NCBI RefSeq assembly: GCF_900116115.1 | Contig: NZ_FOZP01000004.1 | Span: 131,501 to 195,500, forward strand | Reading direction: 5' to 3' | Length of the DNA stretch: 64,000 bases | Origin: Lutibacter maritimus | GTDB taxonomy: Bacteria > Bacteroidota > Bacteroidia > Flavobacteriales > Flavobacteriaceae | In this document: positions 35,157 to 44,589 of the stretch, in pieces | How the letters are laid out: each line of letters begins with the position of its first letter | How positions within the stretch are numbered: position 1 is the stretch's first letter | Position numbers and translations under genes: made by a program | Notes under the pieces: generated by a model | Database searches by the model: none | The model's input: only the letters and a program-made list of their open reading frames with translations | What the model was told of the DNA's origin: nothing

Positions 35157-38100
35157 TTATAGGTTTAATGATAAACCAAATATTATTTTACCAGGTATTG
35201 GATAAACACCTCTATCAATTCCTTGACTTTGATTGTTTGTACTACCTGCTTCTGGATCTAAACCTTGATAATTAGTAAAAGTAAAATAATCTTCTAATGA
35301 AACATAAAGGCGTAAATTATCTAATTTAATTTGCTCTACTACTTTTGATGGGAACGTATATCCAAATTGAATTTGTTTAATTCTCATATAAGATCCATCT
35401 CCAACCATTAAATCGCTTCGGTATAATTCATCGCTACCAACATCTGCTTTTGGGTAAGAAGCATTACTTCCTGGACCAGTCCATCTTCCATCAAATAAAA
35501 ATGAAGGTTTGTTAGAATAAATTCTATCAGTTCTAGTCCATAACATATAAATTTCATTTCCTTGAGTTCCTTGGAAGTTTAAATTGAAATCGAAATTTTT
35601 GTAACCTAAATTAATTTGTCCACCGAATAAGAAATCTGGATGAGGATCACCAATATTGGTAATATCATTTGGAGTAATATCTCCACTATCATCTATATCT
35701 ACAATAATAGGCTTTCCAGTTGCTGGATCAATTCCATCTGTTTTATACCCTCTAAAGTACCAAATTGGCTCACCTTCTTCAAAACGAGTAGTAATAAAAC
35801 CTCTAACATCTGCACCATCAATTGGTGAATCTACAGCTAAATCTGTTACTTCATTTTTAAGTGTAGAAAAATTTAAGTTTACGCCATAGGTTAAATCTCC
35901 AACTTTGTCATTATATCCTAATTCAAACTCCCAGCCTTTATTTGAAACTGTACCCCCATTAAAGTTTCCAAAATTACGTCCTACAGATAATGGAATTAAA
36001 CTATTCCCACTTACAATTAAATCTTTTGTTTTTTTATCGTAATAATCTGTAGTAAACTTAAGTCTGCCTTCAAAAGCTCTTAAATCAATTCCTAAATCTA
36101 TTTGTTCAGAAGTCTCCCAAGTTAAATCTTTGTTTGGAATATTACTTGCTTCATAACCTGGTAAAAAACCACCATTTCCATCAGGAACTTTAACCCCAGT
36201 ACTTGAAAAGAATTGTAAATCTTCATTTCCTAGTAAATTTTGATCACTACCAACTTGTCCCCAACTAGCACGAACTTTCAAATAATCTATAGCGCTATCT
36301 TCTTTCCAAAATTCTTCATTAGACATTACCCAACCAGCTGACACGGATGGAAAAATAGCTCCTTTATTAGCTTCAGAAAAAGCACTTGAAACGTCGTAAC
36401 GTATAGTACCTTCTAAAAGGTATTTTTCATCATATTCATAAGAAAACCTTCCAAAAGTTGATCTTTTTCTTCTTTCAATAAAATTTCCACCTACTTTGTC
36501 TAAATCATCATCTTGTGTATAATCATGATAAGCGTAATTATCACCTTCTTTAGGCGTTGGACCTGAGAATAAATACCAGTTAGGAGATTGGTATTTTTCG
36601 GCAGATAAACCTGCTAACAAACTATAATTATGCTTGTTATAAGAACCGTTGTAGGTTACGAAATTTTCCCATAACCATGATGAATTTTTTGTAATATTAT
36701 CATCAACTGTAGTTAATGAATTTTGTCTTTCTGAAGAAACATAATATACAGGATTCCAATTGTGATTTACAGAATAGTTTACATCAATCCCCAATCTAGT
36801 AGTCATAACCAACCCTTCTATAGGAGAAACATTTGCAAAAAAGGTACCTAATATTTTGTCGGTTTTAATGTTTCTATTTTGAATAGAAAGCATTGCTATT
36901 GGATTTGCAATTTCACCAGTTACATAAGCTGGTAGACCATAATAATTACCATTTTTATCAGCTAAAATTGTATTTCCAGCGTTTATTAAACTAGTAACAT
37001 TTGCAGGCACTCCATTGTTGTATATTACAGGAGTTAAAGGATCCATTAATAAAGCATTATTTAAAATACCACGGTATTCATCATCTTCACTAATAACTCC
37101 ACGACTTGTATTAGAATACGTTAGGTTGTTTCCTACTTCTAACCATTTATTTATTTGATGTTTAGAGTTTAATCTTGCAGTGTAACGTTTAAAGTTGGCT
37201 CTTTCACCCCCAACAATACCATCTTGATTGGTATATGAACCTGAAAGTAAATAGGTTGATTTTTCTGTTCCACCTGCAAAACTTAAATGATGTTTTTCCA
37301 TCCAAGCATCTTCAAAAACTTCGTTTAACCAATTTGTATCAATTCCATTAGAAGGAATATTTTGAACACCAGCTTCATTTAAATAAGTTCTGTATTGAGA
37401 CTCATTCATTAACTCCATTTTTGAGCGTTCTGACTGTACTCCAAATTGTGAAATATAAGAAATAAGTGGTTTGTCATAATTTCTACCAGATTTTGTAGTT
37501 ACAATTACAACACCATTTGCACCTTCAGTACCATAAATTGCAGAAGAGGCAGCGTCTTTTAAAATTTCAATAGATTCTATATCTCCACCATCAATATTAT
37601 CAATGCTATAAGTTTTCATACCATCTACAATATAAATAGGATCTGCATTTCCATTAGAACCCGTTCCACGAATTCTTATTTTAGAACCAGCTCCTGGCGA
37701 ACCAGAATTTGTTAATACAGAAATACCGGATACTTTTCCTTGAATTGCTTGTTCAACTCTGGTAGTACCATTGTTTTGCATGTCTTCAGATTTAATACTA
37801 GAAATTGCTCCGGTTACTAAACTTTTCTTTTTAGATCCGTAACCAACTACTACAACTTCTTCTAAAGAATTTGCATTTTCAACAAGGACTACATTAATTA
37901 TTGTTTTACCATTTAAAACTACTTCTTGAGTAGTGTAACCCACAAAACTAATTTGTAATACTGCTTTCGCTGGAACTTCACTTAACATGAACTTCCCATC
38001 AAAATCAGTTGTTGTACCATTAGTTGTACCTTTAACAATTACGTTTGCACCTGGTAATGGCCCATTGGCATCAGATACAAGACCCGAAACACTTTGTGCA

Positions 38101-38165
38101 TTTGCAATAGCATACAGCATAAAGATTCCAAGAAAAATAATTTTTTTTACAATTTGAATTTTCAT
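35157..38165 (-). CDS. SusC/RagA-family TonB-dependent transporter
   Basis: A 1002-aa outer-membrane transporter. After a signal peptide ending IANAQ there is a carboxypeptidase-like beta-sandwich domain (about 25-105: VSGLVSDANGPLPGANVIVKG), then the TonB box/plug region (EEVVVVGYGSKKKSLVTGAI, DGMKTYSIDNIDGGDIESIEIL, GTEGANGVVIVTTKSGR) and the 22-strand barrel ending in an aromatic-poor LSLNL. It imports oligosaccharides with SusD using TonB energy. It is divergent from the AraC-type regulator and has a perfect TAGCTTTG -7 box. Confidence 0.96.
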   Translation of the reverse strand: MKIQIVKKIIFLGIFMLYAIANAQSVSGLVSDANGPLPGANVIVKGTTNGTTTDFDGKFMLSEVPAKAVLQISFVGYTTQEVVLNGKTIINVVLVENANSLEEVVVVGYGSKKKSLVTGAISSIKSEDMQNNGTTRVEQAIQGKVSGISVLTNSGSPGAGSKIRIRGTGSNGNADPIYIVDGMKTYSIDNIDGGDIESIEILKDAASSAIYGTEGANGVVIVTTKSGRNYDKPLISYISQFGVQSERSKMELMNESQYRTYLNEAGVQNIPSNGIDTNWLNEVFEDAWMEKHHLSFAGGTEKSTYLLSGSYTNQDGIVGGERANFKRYTARLNSKHQINKWLEVGNNLTYSNTSRGVISEDDEYRGILNNALLMDPLTPVIYNNGVPANVTSLINAGNTILADKNGNYYGLPAYVTGEIANPIAMLSIQNRNIKTDKILGTFFANVSPIEGLVMTTRLGIDVNYSVNHNWNPVYYVSSERQNSLTTVDDNITKNSSWLWENFVTYNGSYNKHNYSLLAGLSAEKYQSPNWYLFSGPTPKEGDNYAYHDYTQDDDLDKVGGNFIERRKRSTFGRFSYEYDEKYLLEGTIRYDVSSAFSEANKGAIFPSVSAGWVMSNEEFWKEDSAIDYLKVRASWGQVGSDQNLLGNEDLQFFSSTGVKVPDGNGGFLPGYEASNIPNKDLTWETSEQIDLGIDLRAFEGRLKFTTDYYDKKTKDLIVSGNSLIPLSVGRNFGNFNGGTVSNKGWEFELGYNDKVGDLTYGVNLNFSTLKNEVTDLAVDSPIDGADVRGFITTRFEEGEPIWYFRGYKTDGIDPATGKPIIVDIDDSGDITPNDITNIGDPHPDFLFGGQINLGYKNFDFNLNFQGTQGNEIYMLWTRTDRIYSNKPSFLFDGRWTGPGSNASYPKADVGSDELYRSDLMVGDGSYMRIKQIQFGYTFPSKVVEQIKLDNLRLYVSLEDYFTFTNYQGLDPEAGSTNNQSQGIDRGVYPIPGKIIFGLSLNL

Positions 38166-38199
38166 AAATATTTGGTTTAATTATTCTTTTTTATCTAAA

Positions 38200-38230
38200 T
38201 TCATACAATTATGAATTGTAGTTCATACAA
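38200..38230. promoter_or_regulatory. Candidate AraC-family operator (direct repeats, 22 bp apart)
   Basis: TTCATACAA occurs at 38200-38208 and again at 38222-38230, an offset of 22 bp (two helical turns), which is the geometry bound by AraC-family dimers. A perfect inverted repeat TACAATT-ATG-AATTGTA (38204-38220) is nested between. The right repeat overlaps the susC -7 box, so binding could directly gate susC. Position between the regulator and susC supports the call. Confidence 0.5.
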
Positions 38231-38235
38231 AGCTA
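38228..38235 (-). promoter_or_regulatory. -7 box of susC
   Basis: On the minus strand this reads TAGCTTTG, a full TAnnTTTG match, 63 bp before the susC ATG. No TTG is found at the normal -33 distance, consistent with a promoter that needs an activator. Confidence 0.5.
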
Positions 38236-38327
38236 TTGCAATTGTTAAATAATTGTTAATTGAATTTTGTCATTTATTTGTATATTTTCATTAACTATGT
38301 ATTTTAAATCTCAATTTTAAAATAGTT

Positions 38328-39200
38328 ATGATACAAAATGCTCATAGAGAAATTACAAGACTAATTCCAGAAGACAGTTTTTTAGTTGAAGAAAGGGTAA
38401 AAGATGATTTTGATTTTCCTATTCACTTTCATCCTGAAATTGAGTTAAATTTTATTTTTAAAGGAAAAGGTGTTAGACGAATTATTGGAGATCATACTGA
38501 TGAGATTGATGAATTAGAGTTGGTTTTAGTAGGTCCTAATTTAGTTCATGGTTGGGAGCTTCATAAATGCACTTGCAAAGAAATTTACGAAATCACAATT
38601 CATATTCATCCAGATTTGTTTAATGAAAAAACATTATCAAGAAGAATATTTAAGCCCATTAAAGATATGTTTAACAGAGGTAAACATGGCATTTTATTCT
38701 CTAAAGAAACCACTATAAAAGTAATGCCTAGATTGATGGCGCTTACAAGAATTTCTGGAATTGAATATTATTTAGAATTTATTGCAATATTAAATGATTT
38801 AGCAAAATCTGATGCACAAAAGTTATTATCAAACTCTTGCGCTGTAAAAGAAGATTTTCATAATAGTGATAAAATCAAAAAAGTGTATGATTATATTCAA
38901 CAAAACTTTACAAAAACAATTACACTCAATGAAATTTCCGAATTGGTAAATATGAGTCCTGTTTCATTTAACAGATTTATGAAAAATAGAACTGGAAAAA
39001 CATTTATAACTTATGTAAATGACACCAGAATTAGTTTTGCAACCAGATGGCTTTTAGAAACCGATTTAAGTATTGGAGAAATTGGCTTTAAATGTGGTTT
39101 TAACAACATTGCCAATTTTAACAGATTATTTAAAAAGGCAAAAAATTGCACTCCTAAGGAATTTAAAGAAGCTTTTGTAGGTGTAAAAAAAGTATTATAA
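38328..39200 (+). CDS. AraC-family transcriptional regulator
   Basis: A 290-aa regulator. The N-terminal half is a cupin-type ligand domain (FPIHFHPEIELNFIFKGKGVRR, LVGPNLVHGW), and the C-terminal 100 residues are the double helix-turn-helix AraC DNA-binding domain (KTITLNEISELVNMSPVSFNRFMKNR-type first HTH and SIGEIGFKCGFNNIANFNRLFKK second HTH). It is divergent from susC and next to GH94, so it probably controls this locus in response to a glucan-derived sugar, unlike the hybrid two-component sensors typical of Bacteroides loci. Confidence 0.92.
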   Translation: MIQNAHREITRLIPEDSFLVEERVKDDFDFPIHFHPEIELNFIFKGKGVRRIIGDHTDEIDELELVLVGPNLVHGWELHKCTCKEIYEITIHIHPDLFNEKTLSRRIFKPIKDMFNRGKHGILFSKETTIKVMPRLMALTRISGIEYYLEFIAILNDLAKSDAQKLLSNSCAVKEDFHNSDKIKKVYDYIQQNFTKTITLNEISELVNMSPVSFNRFMKNRTGKTFITYVNDTRISFATRWLLETDLSIGEIGFKCGFNNIANFNRLFKKAKNCTPKEFKEAFVGVKKVL

Positions 39201-39223
39201 AAAGTACTTTTTTGATAAATTAC

Positions 39224-39257
39224 AAAACCTTCATAATTATTTAATTATGAAGGTTTT
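39224..39257. terminator. Bidirectional terminator between araC-type gene and GH94
   Basis: AAAACCTTCATAATTA (39224-39239) pairs with TAATTATGAAGGTTTT (39242-39257), a 16-bp stem with a tiny loop lying between convergent genes. Confidence 0.75.
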
Positions 39258-39286
39258 AAATAAACAAATCAAACTTAACTATTCTA

Positions 39287-41725
39287 TCATTTTCCTAATT
39301 CAACTTTTATAAAATGTTCTATATTCTTCTCAAGTATTGGAACTATATTTGAGTTGGTTTTAAGTCCATTTACCCAAACATTTTTAACTCCTTTACTAAC
39401 ATTTTCTGGATTTAAAATTTCAATATTATACGTTGCTCCTCTGAATTTTCTAACCATTTTAAACCCTTTCCAATTTGATGGAATGCACGGATTAATTTCT
39501 AATCCTTTATATGATGGCTTTATTCCTAAAATATATTGAGTAATTGCATAAAAATTCCAAGACGCTGTACCCGATAACCAGGAATTCTTTGCCTCTCCAG
39601 GTTTAAAAGCTTCTTTACCTGCAATCATTTGGCAATATACATATGGTTCAACCTTATGTAACTCCGAAATATCTTCTAAATAACTTGGAGCAATTTTACT
39701 ATAATATTCAAAGGCTTTATCGCCTCTTCCTATTTTTGTTTCTGCAATCATAATCCAAGGATTGTTATGACAAAATATACCACCATTTTCTTTATACCCA
39801 GCTGGATAGGTTGAAATTTCACCATATTCTATATAATACTTGGAAAAAGCTGGACTGTTTAAAACAATTCCATAATCACAATTTAAATGTTTATCAACTG
39901 CATTTAATGACTTTTCAACAAAACCTTCTTCAATACCAATTTCTGCCATACCACACCAACCTTGTGATTCAATAAATATTTTCCCTTCTTCATTTTCATT
40001 TGAACCCACTTTTTTACCAAAATAATCATATGCACGTAAAAACCAATCACCATCCCAACCAAACTTTTTAACAGCTTCAATCATATTATTTACATGATTT
40101 TGTGCTTCCACGGCTTCTGAATTTTTACCAATTTGCTTACATAAATCAATATATTCCTTACCGTACACAACAAATAGTCCAGCAATCATTAATGATTCTG
40201 CTTGGCCATCTTTTTTATTACCCGTAGTTTGAAAAGATTCATTCGGATCTTTTGAAAAACAATTTAAGTTTAAACAATCGTTCCAATCTGCTCTACCAAT
40301 AAGAGGTAATTGATGAGGTCCTAAATTATTTACAACATGATAAAATGACGCTTTTAAATGATCAAAATGGGGCTTTGCTCTTGATGTATCATTGTCAAAA
40401 GGAACTAATTCATCTAGCAATGAAAAATCACCAGTTTCTTTAATATATTCAGTTGTTGATAAAATTAACCATAATGGATCATCATTAAAATTACCACCTA
40501 AAATTGCATTTCCTTTTTTTGTTAATGGTTGGTATTGGTGGTAACATGAACCGTCTTCAAATTGGGTTGATGCAATATCAACAATTCTTTCACGAGCCCT
40601 TTCTGGTATTTGATGAACAAATCCAATTAAATCTTGATTTGAGTCTCTAAAACCCATTCCTCTTCCTATTCCCGATTCAAAAAATGAAGCAGAACGAGAC
40701 ATATTAAAAGTTACCATACATTGGTATTGGTTCCAAATATTTACCATACGATCCAACTTTTCATCAGAAGAAGTAATATTAATTTTACCGAGTAAATGAT
40801 CCCAATATACTCTTAACTCATTAAATGCAATGGCAACTTTTTCAACAGTATTAAACTTTTCAATCATTTCCTTTGCAGGTTTTTTATTGATGATTGATTT
40901 GCTTTCCCATTTATTATTTTCATCAACCTCAACATAACCCAACATAAAAATATAGTCTTTTTCTTGACCAGGATGTAGTTCTACTTCTATATAGTGTGAA
41001 GCCACTGGAGACCAACCATGTGCGATAGTATTTTTTGGTTTTCCATCTGCAACAACATCTGGTGTATCAAAACCATTGTAAAGTCCTAAAAAAGATTCCC
41101 TATCAGTATCAAAACCATTTATACTGGAATTAACTGCAAAAAATGCGTAATGATTTCGTCGTTCTTTAAACTCGGTTTTATGGTAAATTACTGAATCCTC
41201 AACTTCTACCTCACCAGTACTAAAATTTCGTTGAAAATTTGTCATATCATCTTCTGCATTCCACAAACACCATTCAACAAATGAAAATAATTTTAACTTT
41301 TTAATCTTTGAAGATGTATTTTTAATACTCACTTTCTGAATTTCTCCCCAAAAACCAAGAGGAATAAATTGAAGTACTTTAGCCTGAACACCATTTTTTG
41401 AACCTTTAAATTTAGTATAGCTCATTCCATGCCTACATTCGTAGCTATCAAGTTCTGTTTTTACTGGCTTCCAACCTGGAGACCAAACGGTATCTTCATC
41501 TTTAATATAAAAGTATTTCCCACCATCATCCGTAGGAACATTGTTATATCTATAACGCGTTAAACGTCTAAATTTCGCGTCTTTATAAAAAGTATAACCA
41601 CCTCCTGTATTGGAAGTTAATGAGAAAAAGTCTTCATTCCCAAGGTAATTTATCCAAGGATAAGGAGTTTTGGGATTGGTAATTACATACTCTCTTTTAG
41701 CATCATCAAAATGACCGTATTTCAT
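39287..41725 (-). CDS. GH94 cellobiose phosphorylase
   Basis: An 812-aa enzyme that splits cellobiose with phosphate into glucose-1-phosphate and glucose. The start [20 protein letters not shown] and [15 protein letters not shown] match bacterial cellobiose phosphorylases closely. [10 protein letters not shown] (about 356-365) and [13 protein letters not shown] (about 475-487) contain the sugar-binding residues and the catalytic Asp of the WND motif. There is no signal peptide, so it works in the cytoplasm. Length is normal for cellobiose phosphorylase and shorter than cyclic glucan synthases. It lies convergent with the AraC-type gene. Specificity for cellobiose rather than laminaribiose rests on overall sequence resemblance. 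Confidence 0.9.
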   Translation of the reverse strand: MKYGHFDDAKREYVITNPKTPYPWINYLGNEDFFSLTSNTGGGYTFYKDAKFRRLTRYRYNNVPTDDGGKYFYIKDEDTVWSPGWKPVKTELDSYECRHGMSYTKFKGSKNGVQAKVLQFIPLGFWGEIQKVSIKNTSSKIKKLKLFSFVEWCLWNAEDDMTNFQRNFSTGEVEVEDSVIYHKTEFKERRNHYAFFAVNSSINGFDTDRESFLGLYNGFDTPDVVADGKPKNTIAHGWSPVASHYIEVELHPGQEKDYIFMLGYVEVDENNKWESKSIINKKPAKEMIEKFNTVEKVAIAFNELRVYWDHLLGKINITSSDEKLDRMVNIWNQYQCMVTFNMSRSASFFESGIGRGMGFRDSNQDLIGFVHQIPERARERIVDIASTQFEDGSCYHQYQPLTKKGNAILGGNFNDDPLWLILSTTEYIKETGDFSLLDELVPFDNDTSRAKPHFDHLKASFYHVVNNLGPHQLPLIGRADWNDCLNLNCFSKDPNESFQTTGNKKDGQAESLMIAGLFVVYGKEYIDLCKQIGKNSEAVEAQNHVNNMIEAVKKFGWDGDWFLRAYDYFGKKVGSNENEEGKIFIESQGWCGMAEIGIEEGFVEKSLNAVDKHLNCDYGIVLNSPAFSKYYIEYGEISTYPAGYKENGGIFCHNNPWIMIAETKIGRGDKAFEYYSKIAPSYLEDISELHKVEPYVYCQMIAGKEAFKPGEAKNSWLSGTASWNFYAITQYILGIKPSYKGLEINPCIPSNWKGFKMVRKFRGATYNIEILNPENVSKGVKNVWVNGLKTNSNIVPILEKNIEHFIKVELGK

Positions 41726-41935
41726 GTTTAATTTTGTATTTATTCTTTAAACTATAACCATTTGTTATTAAATAAAATAATAAGATCTGATAACAACAAA
41801 CGGACTTTCTTCTTAAGAATTCAAAATTAAGTATCCATTATATTATTTTTTGATACTATATTGTCATTTAAGCAAATAATAAGAAACGTGGTTATCTAAA
41901 TAAATATTAAACAAACAATTATTACTATTATTTTA

Positions 41936-41972
41936 AAACAAAAAACCTTGAATTATTTAAACTCAAGGTTTT
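41936..41972 (-). terminator. Terminator after tRNA-Arg
   Basis: AAAACCTTGA (41942-41951) pairs with TCAAGGTTTT (41963-41972); on the minus strand a T-run follows. It ends the yqeY-tRNA unit. Confidence 0.8.
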
Positions 41973-41984
41973 GTAAATTAATTG

Positions 41985-42058
41985 TGACCCCGGCAGGATT
42001 CAAACCTGCAACCGCTGGAGCCGAAATCCAGTGCGCTATTCAGTTGCGCCACGAGGCC
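41985..42058 (-). tRNA. tRNA-Arg (anticodon UCG)
   Basis: The minus strand gives a 74-nt cloverleaf: acceptor GGCCTCG with CGGGGTC (two G-U pairs), D arm GGCGCAACTGAATAGCGC, anticodon stem CTGGA/TCCAG with loop TTTCGGC and anticodon TCG, and T arm GCAGGTTTGAATCCTGC. CCA is not encoded. It lies 19 bp after yqeY on the same strand. Confidence 0.93.
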
Positions 42059-42077
42059 AATATAGAAATTTTAAAGT

Positions 42078-42527
42078 TTATCCCAATAATTGTTTTACAG
42101 CCATTGATATTGATTTCCCATCAGCTTTTCCTGCTAATTCTTTAGATGCCATTCCCATAACTGCTCCCATATCTTTCATTGAAGTTGCTCCAACTTTCTC
42201 AATAATTTTTTCAACTATAGCTTTTACCTCTTGCTCACTTAATTGTTTAGGTAAAAATTGAGCAATCACTTCCACTTGTGCTAATTCTGGATCAGCTAAA
42301 TCCTGTCTACCTTGCTCAATATAAAGTGACGCACTATCTTTACGTTGTTTCACTAATTTTTGAAGTAATTTAATTTCATCATCTGCTGTTAATTCTTCTG
42401 CAGCACCACCTTTAGTTTGTAATAATAATATTTCAGATTTAATAGCTCTTAATGATTCTAAAGCTATACTATCTTTAGATTTCATAGCTTCTTTCATTTT
42501 TTCCATTAACTTTTGTTGTAAACTCAT
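42078..42527 (-). CDS. yqeY: GatB/YqeY domain protein
   Basis: A 149-aa helical protein with the GatB/YqeY tail fold that resembles the tRNA-interacting end of the GatB amidotransferase subunit. It shows MSLQQKLMEKMKEAMKSKD, LESLRAIKSEILLLQ, LLQKLVKQRKDSASLYIEQ and the C-terminal MGAVMGMASKELAGKADGK glycine loop typical of the family. The exact role is not settled. It lies after ftsZ with a terminator between, and 19 bp before tRNA-Arg. Confidence 0.92.
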   Translation of the reverse strand: MSLQQKLMEKMKEAMKSKDSIALESLRAIKSEILLLQTKGGAAEELTADDEIKLLQKLVKQRKDSASLYIEQGRQDLADPELAQVEVIAQFLPKQLSEQEVKAIVEKIIEKVGATSMKDMGAVMGMASKELAGKADGKSISMAVKQLLG

Positions 42528-42552
42528 AATTCAAATATTTATCTTGCGAAGA

Positions 42553-42603
42553 TAAAAAAAAAGAACTCGAAATTCTCTAATATTTATTAAAGATTTTCGA
42601 GTC
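42553..42603 (-). terminator. ftsZ / dcw cluster terminator
   Basis: On the minus strand ACTCGAAAATC pairs with GAATTTCGAGT (one bulge), followed by TTCTTTTTTTT. It marks the end of the division cluster. Confidence 0.75.
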
Positions 42604-42650
42604 CAAAACTTAGAAAACTTGTCTAAGGGCACTTGTCTTTGGGCAAAGTT

Positions 42651-44543
42651 TTAATCTACATTATCATGTAGGAAAGAGTTGTTTGAACGGAATTGAATAT
42701 CATCATTATCATCAATATTTAAAGTAGTTCTAGACTGATTTAATTGTGATGAATGAGAGGTTTGATTTAATTCTACGCCCATTCTTTTATAAGCCGGCTC
42801 TTTTTCTATTTCGTCAATATTTTTATTTACTTTATTTATAAACTTATAATTAAAGTTTTTCATTTTTTCTCTTCTTTCTGTTGCTCTTTTTTGTAATTCA
42901 GCAATTGTTAAATCTAACGGAGAAACTTCTTTAAAATCAACAACTTCTTGATTATTTATATCAATTTTAGGTTCTGATTTGTACTTTAAAGTAGGTTCGT
43001 CATTTATTCTTTTTTCAATAGTTGCTGGTTTAGAAGCTCTAGTTAAGTTTTCTTCCAACTCTGTATAATCTTCTAGTGTAAAATATACATCCTCTTCTAC
43101 TTTTTTAGGCTGAATTACTTGATGTGCAACAACCTCAATATTATTTATTTCAGTCTTTTTCACCTCTTCTACAGGTTCACTTTTTAATTTAGAAATAGGT
43201 AAATCAAACGTAAAAGATATCTGTTTTTCTTCTTTAACTGGTTCAATTACTGGCTCTTCTTTTTCTGCTTTAACATCTGTTATTACAAATTCTTCAAATT
43301 TTTCTGAAGATATTTCTTCATATACTACATCTATATTTTTAATAACTTCTGAAGTTTGAATAATATCAAATTGTGGTTCTTCTTCTATTTCTTCTCCTAA
43401 ATCATACACAATTTTTTCTTCCTCAATTTCTGCAACAGATTCATTTGTAGATTTTGAAGAATTATCTAATAAGCTTTTCTCAGAAAAATCATAAGATGCT
43501 TCTTGTTCATCATTTAATGTGTGAATTATTTTTTTTGCTTCAACATTTGAAATTTCATGTTGTTGATCTTTATTAAATCCAGTTGCAACAATAGTTACGG
43601 CAATAGCGTCTCCTAAACTTTCATCTTCACCAACACCCATAATAATGTTTACGTTAGATTTAGCTTCTGATTGAATATAATCGTTAATTTCTCCAATTTC
43701 ATCAATGGTAATTTCATCGGTTCCAGATACAATTAATAACAATACATTTTTAGCTCCTGTTATTTTATTATCATTTAATAACGGTGAATCTAATGCTTTT
43801 GAAATAGCCTCTTCTGATCTATTGATTCCTGATGCAGATCCTGAACCCATAATGGCTGTTCCACTATTTGATAGTACGGTTTTAGCATCACGTAAATCTA
43901 TGTTTTGAGTGTAATGATGTGTAATTACTTCTGCAATTCCTCTTGCAGCGGTTGATAATACTTCGTCTGCTTTTGAAAATCCTGCTTTAAAACCAAGATT
44001 TCCATATACTTCTCTTAATTTATTATTATTAATTACAACTAAAGAATCTACATATTCTCGTAATTTTTCAATCCCCTTTTGAGCTTGTTCATTTCTAGTT
44101 TTCCCTTCAAAAGAAAACGGAATGGTAACAATACCAATGGTTAACAAATCTAATTCTCTTGCTGCTTTTGCAATAATTGGTGCTGCACCTGTTCCTGTAC
44201 CTCCACCCATTCCAACAGTAATGAATACCATTTTAGAATTTGTAGACAACATTTGCTTAATTTCTTCAATATTTTCTTTAGCAGCTTGTTCACCAACATC
44301 AGGGTTTGCACCTGCGCCTAAACCTTCTGTTAAAGAAACGCCTAACTGAATTTTTGTAGGAATTGGGCTATTTTGTAATGCCTGAGCATCGGTATTACAA
44401 ACAACAAAATCTACACCATTAATACCTTGGGAGTACATATGGTTTACGGCATTACTACCGCCTCCACCTACTCCAATAACTTTAATAACGTTAGATTGAT
44501 TTTTTGGTAAATCGAAGGAAATGTTGCTAAAATCTGTGCTCAT
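42651..44543 (-). CDS. ftsZ: Cell division GTPase FtsZ with long C-terminal linker
   Basis: A 630-aa tubulin homologue that forms the division ring. The GTPase domain (about 15-325) has VIGVGGGGSNAVNHM, the tubulin signature GGGTGTG (113-119) and the T7 region NKITGAKNVLLLIV. It is followed by an unusually long, acidic, low-complexity linker of nearly 300 residues (repeated EE, EEPV and PVKEE segments), then a conserved basic tract and a tail ending FRSNNSFLHDNVD that should be the partner-binding peptide. Typical FtsZ is near 380 residues. Bacteroidota FtsZ tends to be longer, and this lies at the long end. Confidence 0.96.
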   Translation of the reverse strand: MSTDFSNISFDLPKNQSNVIKVIGVGGGGSNAVNHMYSQGINGVDFVVCNTDAQALQNSPIPTKIQLGVSLTEGLGAGANPDVGEQAAKENIEEIKQMLSTNSKMVFITVGMGGGTGTGAAPIIAKAARELDLLTIGIVTIPFSFEGKTRNEQAQKGIEKLREYVDSLVVINNNKLREVYGNLGFKAGFSKADEVLSTAARGIAEVITHHYTQNIDLRDAKTVLSNSGTAIMGSGSASGINRSEEAISKALDSPLLNDNKITGAKNVLLLIVSGTDEITIDEIGEINDYIQSEAKSNVNIIMGVGEDESLGDAIAVTIVATGFNKDQQHEISNVEAKKIIHTLNDEQEASYDFSEKSLLDNSSKSTNESVAEIEEEKIVYDLGEEIEEEPQFDIIQTSEVIKNIDVVYEEISSEKFEEFVITDVKAEKEEPVIEPVKEEKQISFTFDLPISKLKSEPVEEVKKTEINNIEVVAHQVIQPKKVEEDVYFTLEDYTELEENLTRASKPATIEKRINDEPTLKYKSEPKIDINNQEVVDFKEVSPLDLTIAELQKRATERREKMKNFNYKFINKVNKNIDEIEKEPAYKRMGVELNQTSHSSQLNQSRTTLNIDDNDDIQFRSNNSFLHDNVD

Positions 44544-44589
44544 AATATTTATTTGTTGGTGTTATACGTATCTTTTTCTTACTTGTAAT

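Noticed and set aside
35640-35889. Open frames on the plus strand inside susC
   Set aside because: They are antisense to a conserved transporter, with no promoter and no recognisable product.
41726-41935. Search for a small RNA or promoter between GH94 and tRNA-Arg
   Set aside because: Only an AT-rich stretch with a distant TAATTTTG on the minus strand about 105 bp before GH94; no stable fold seen.
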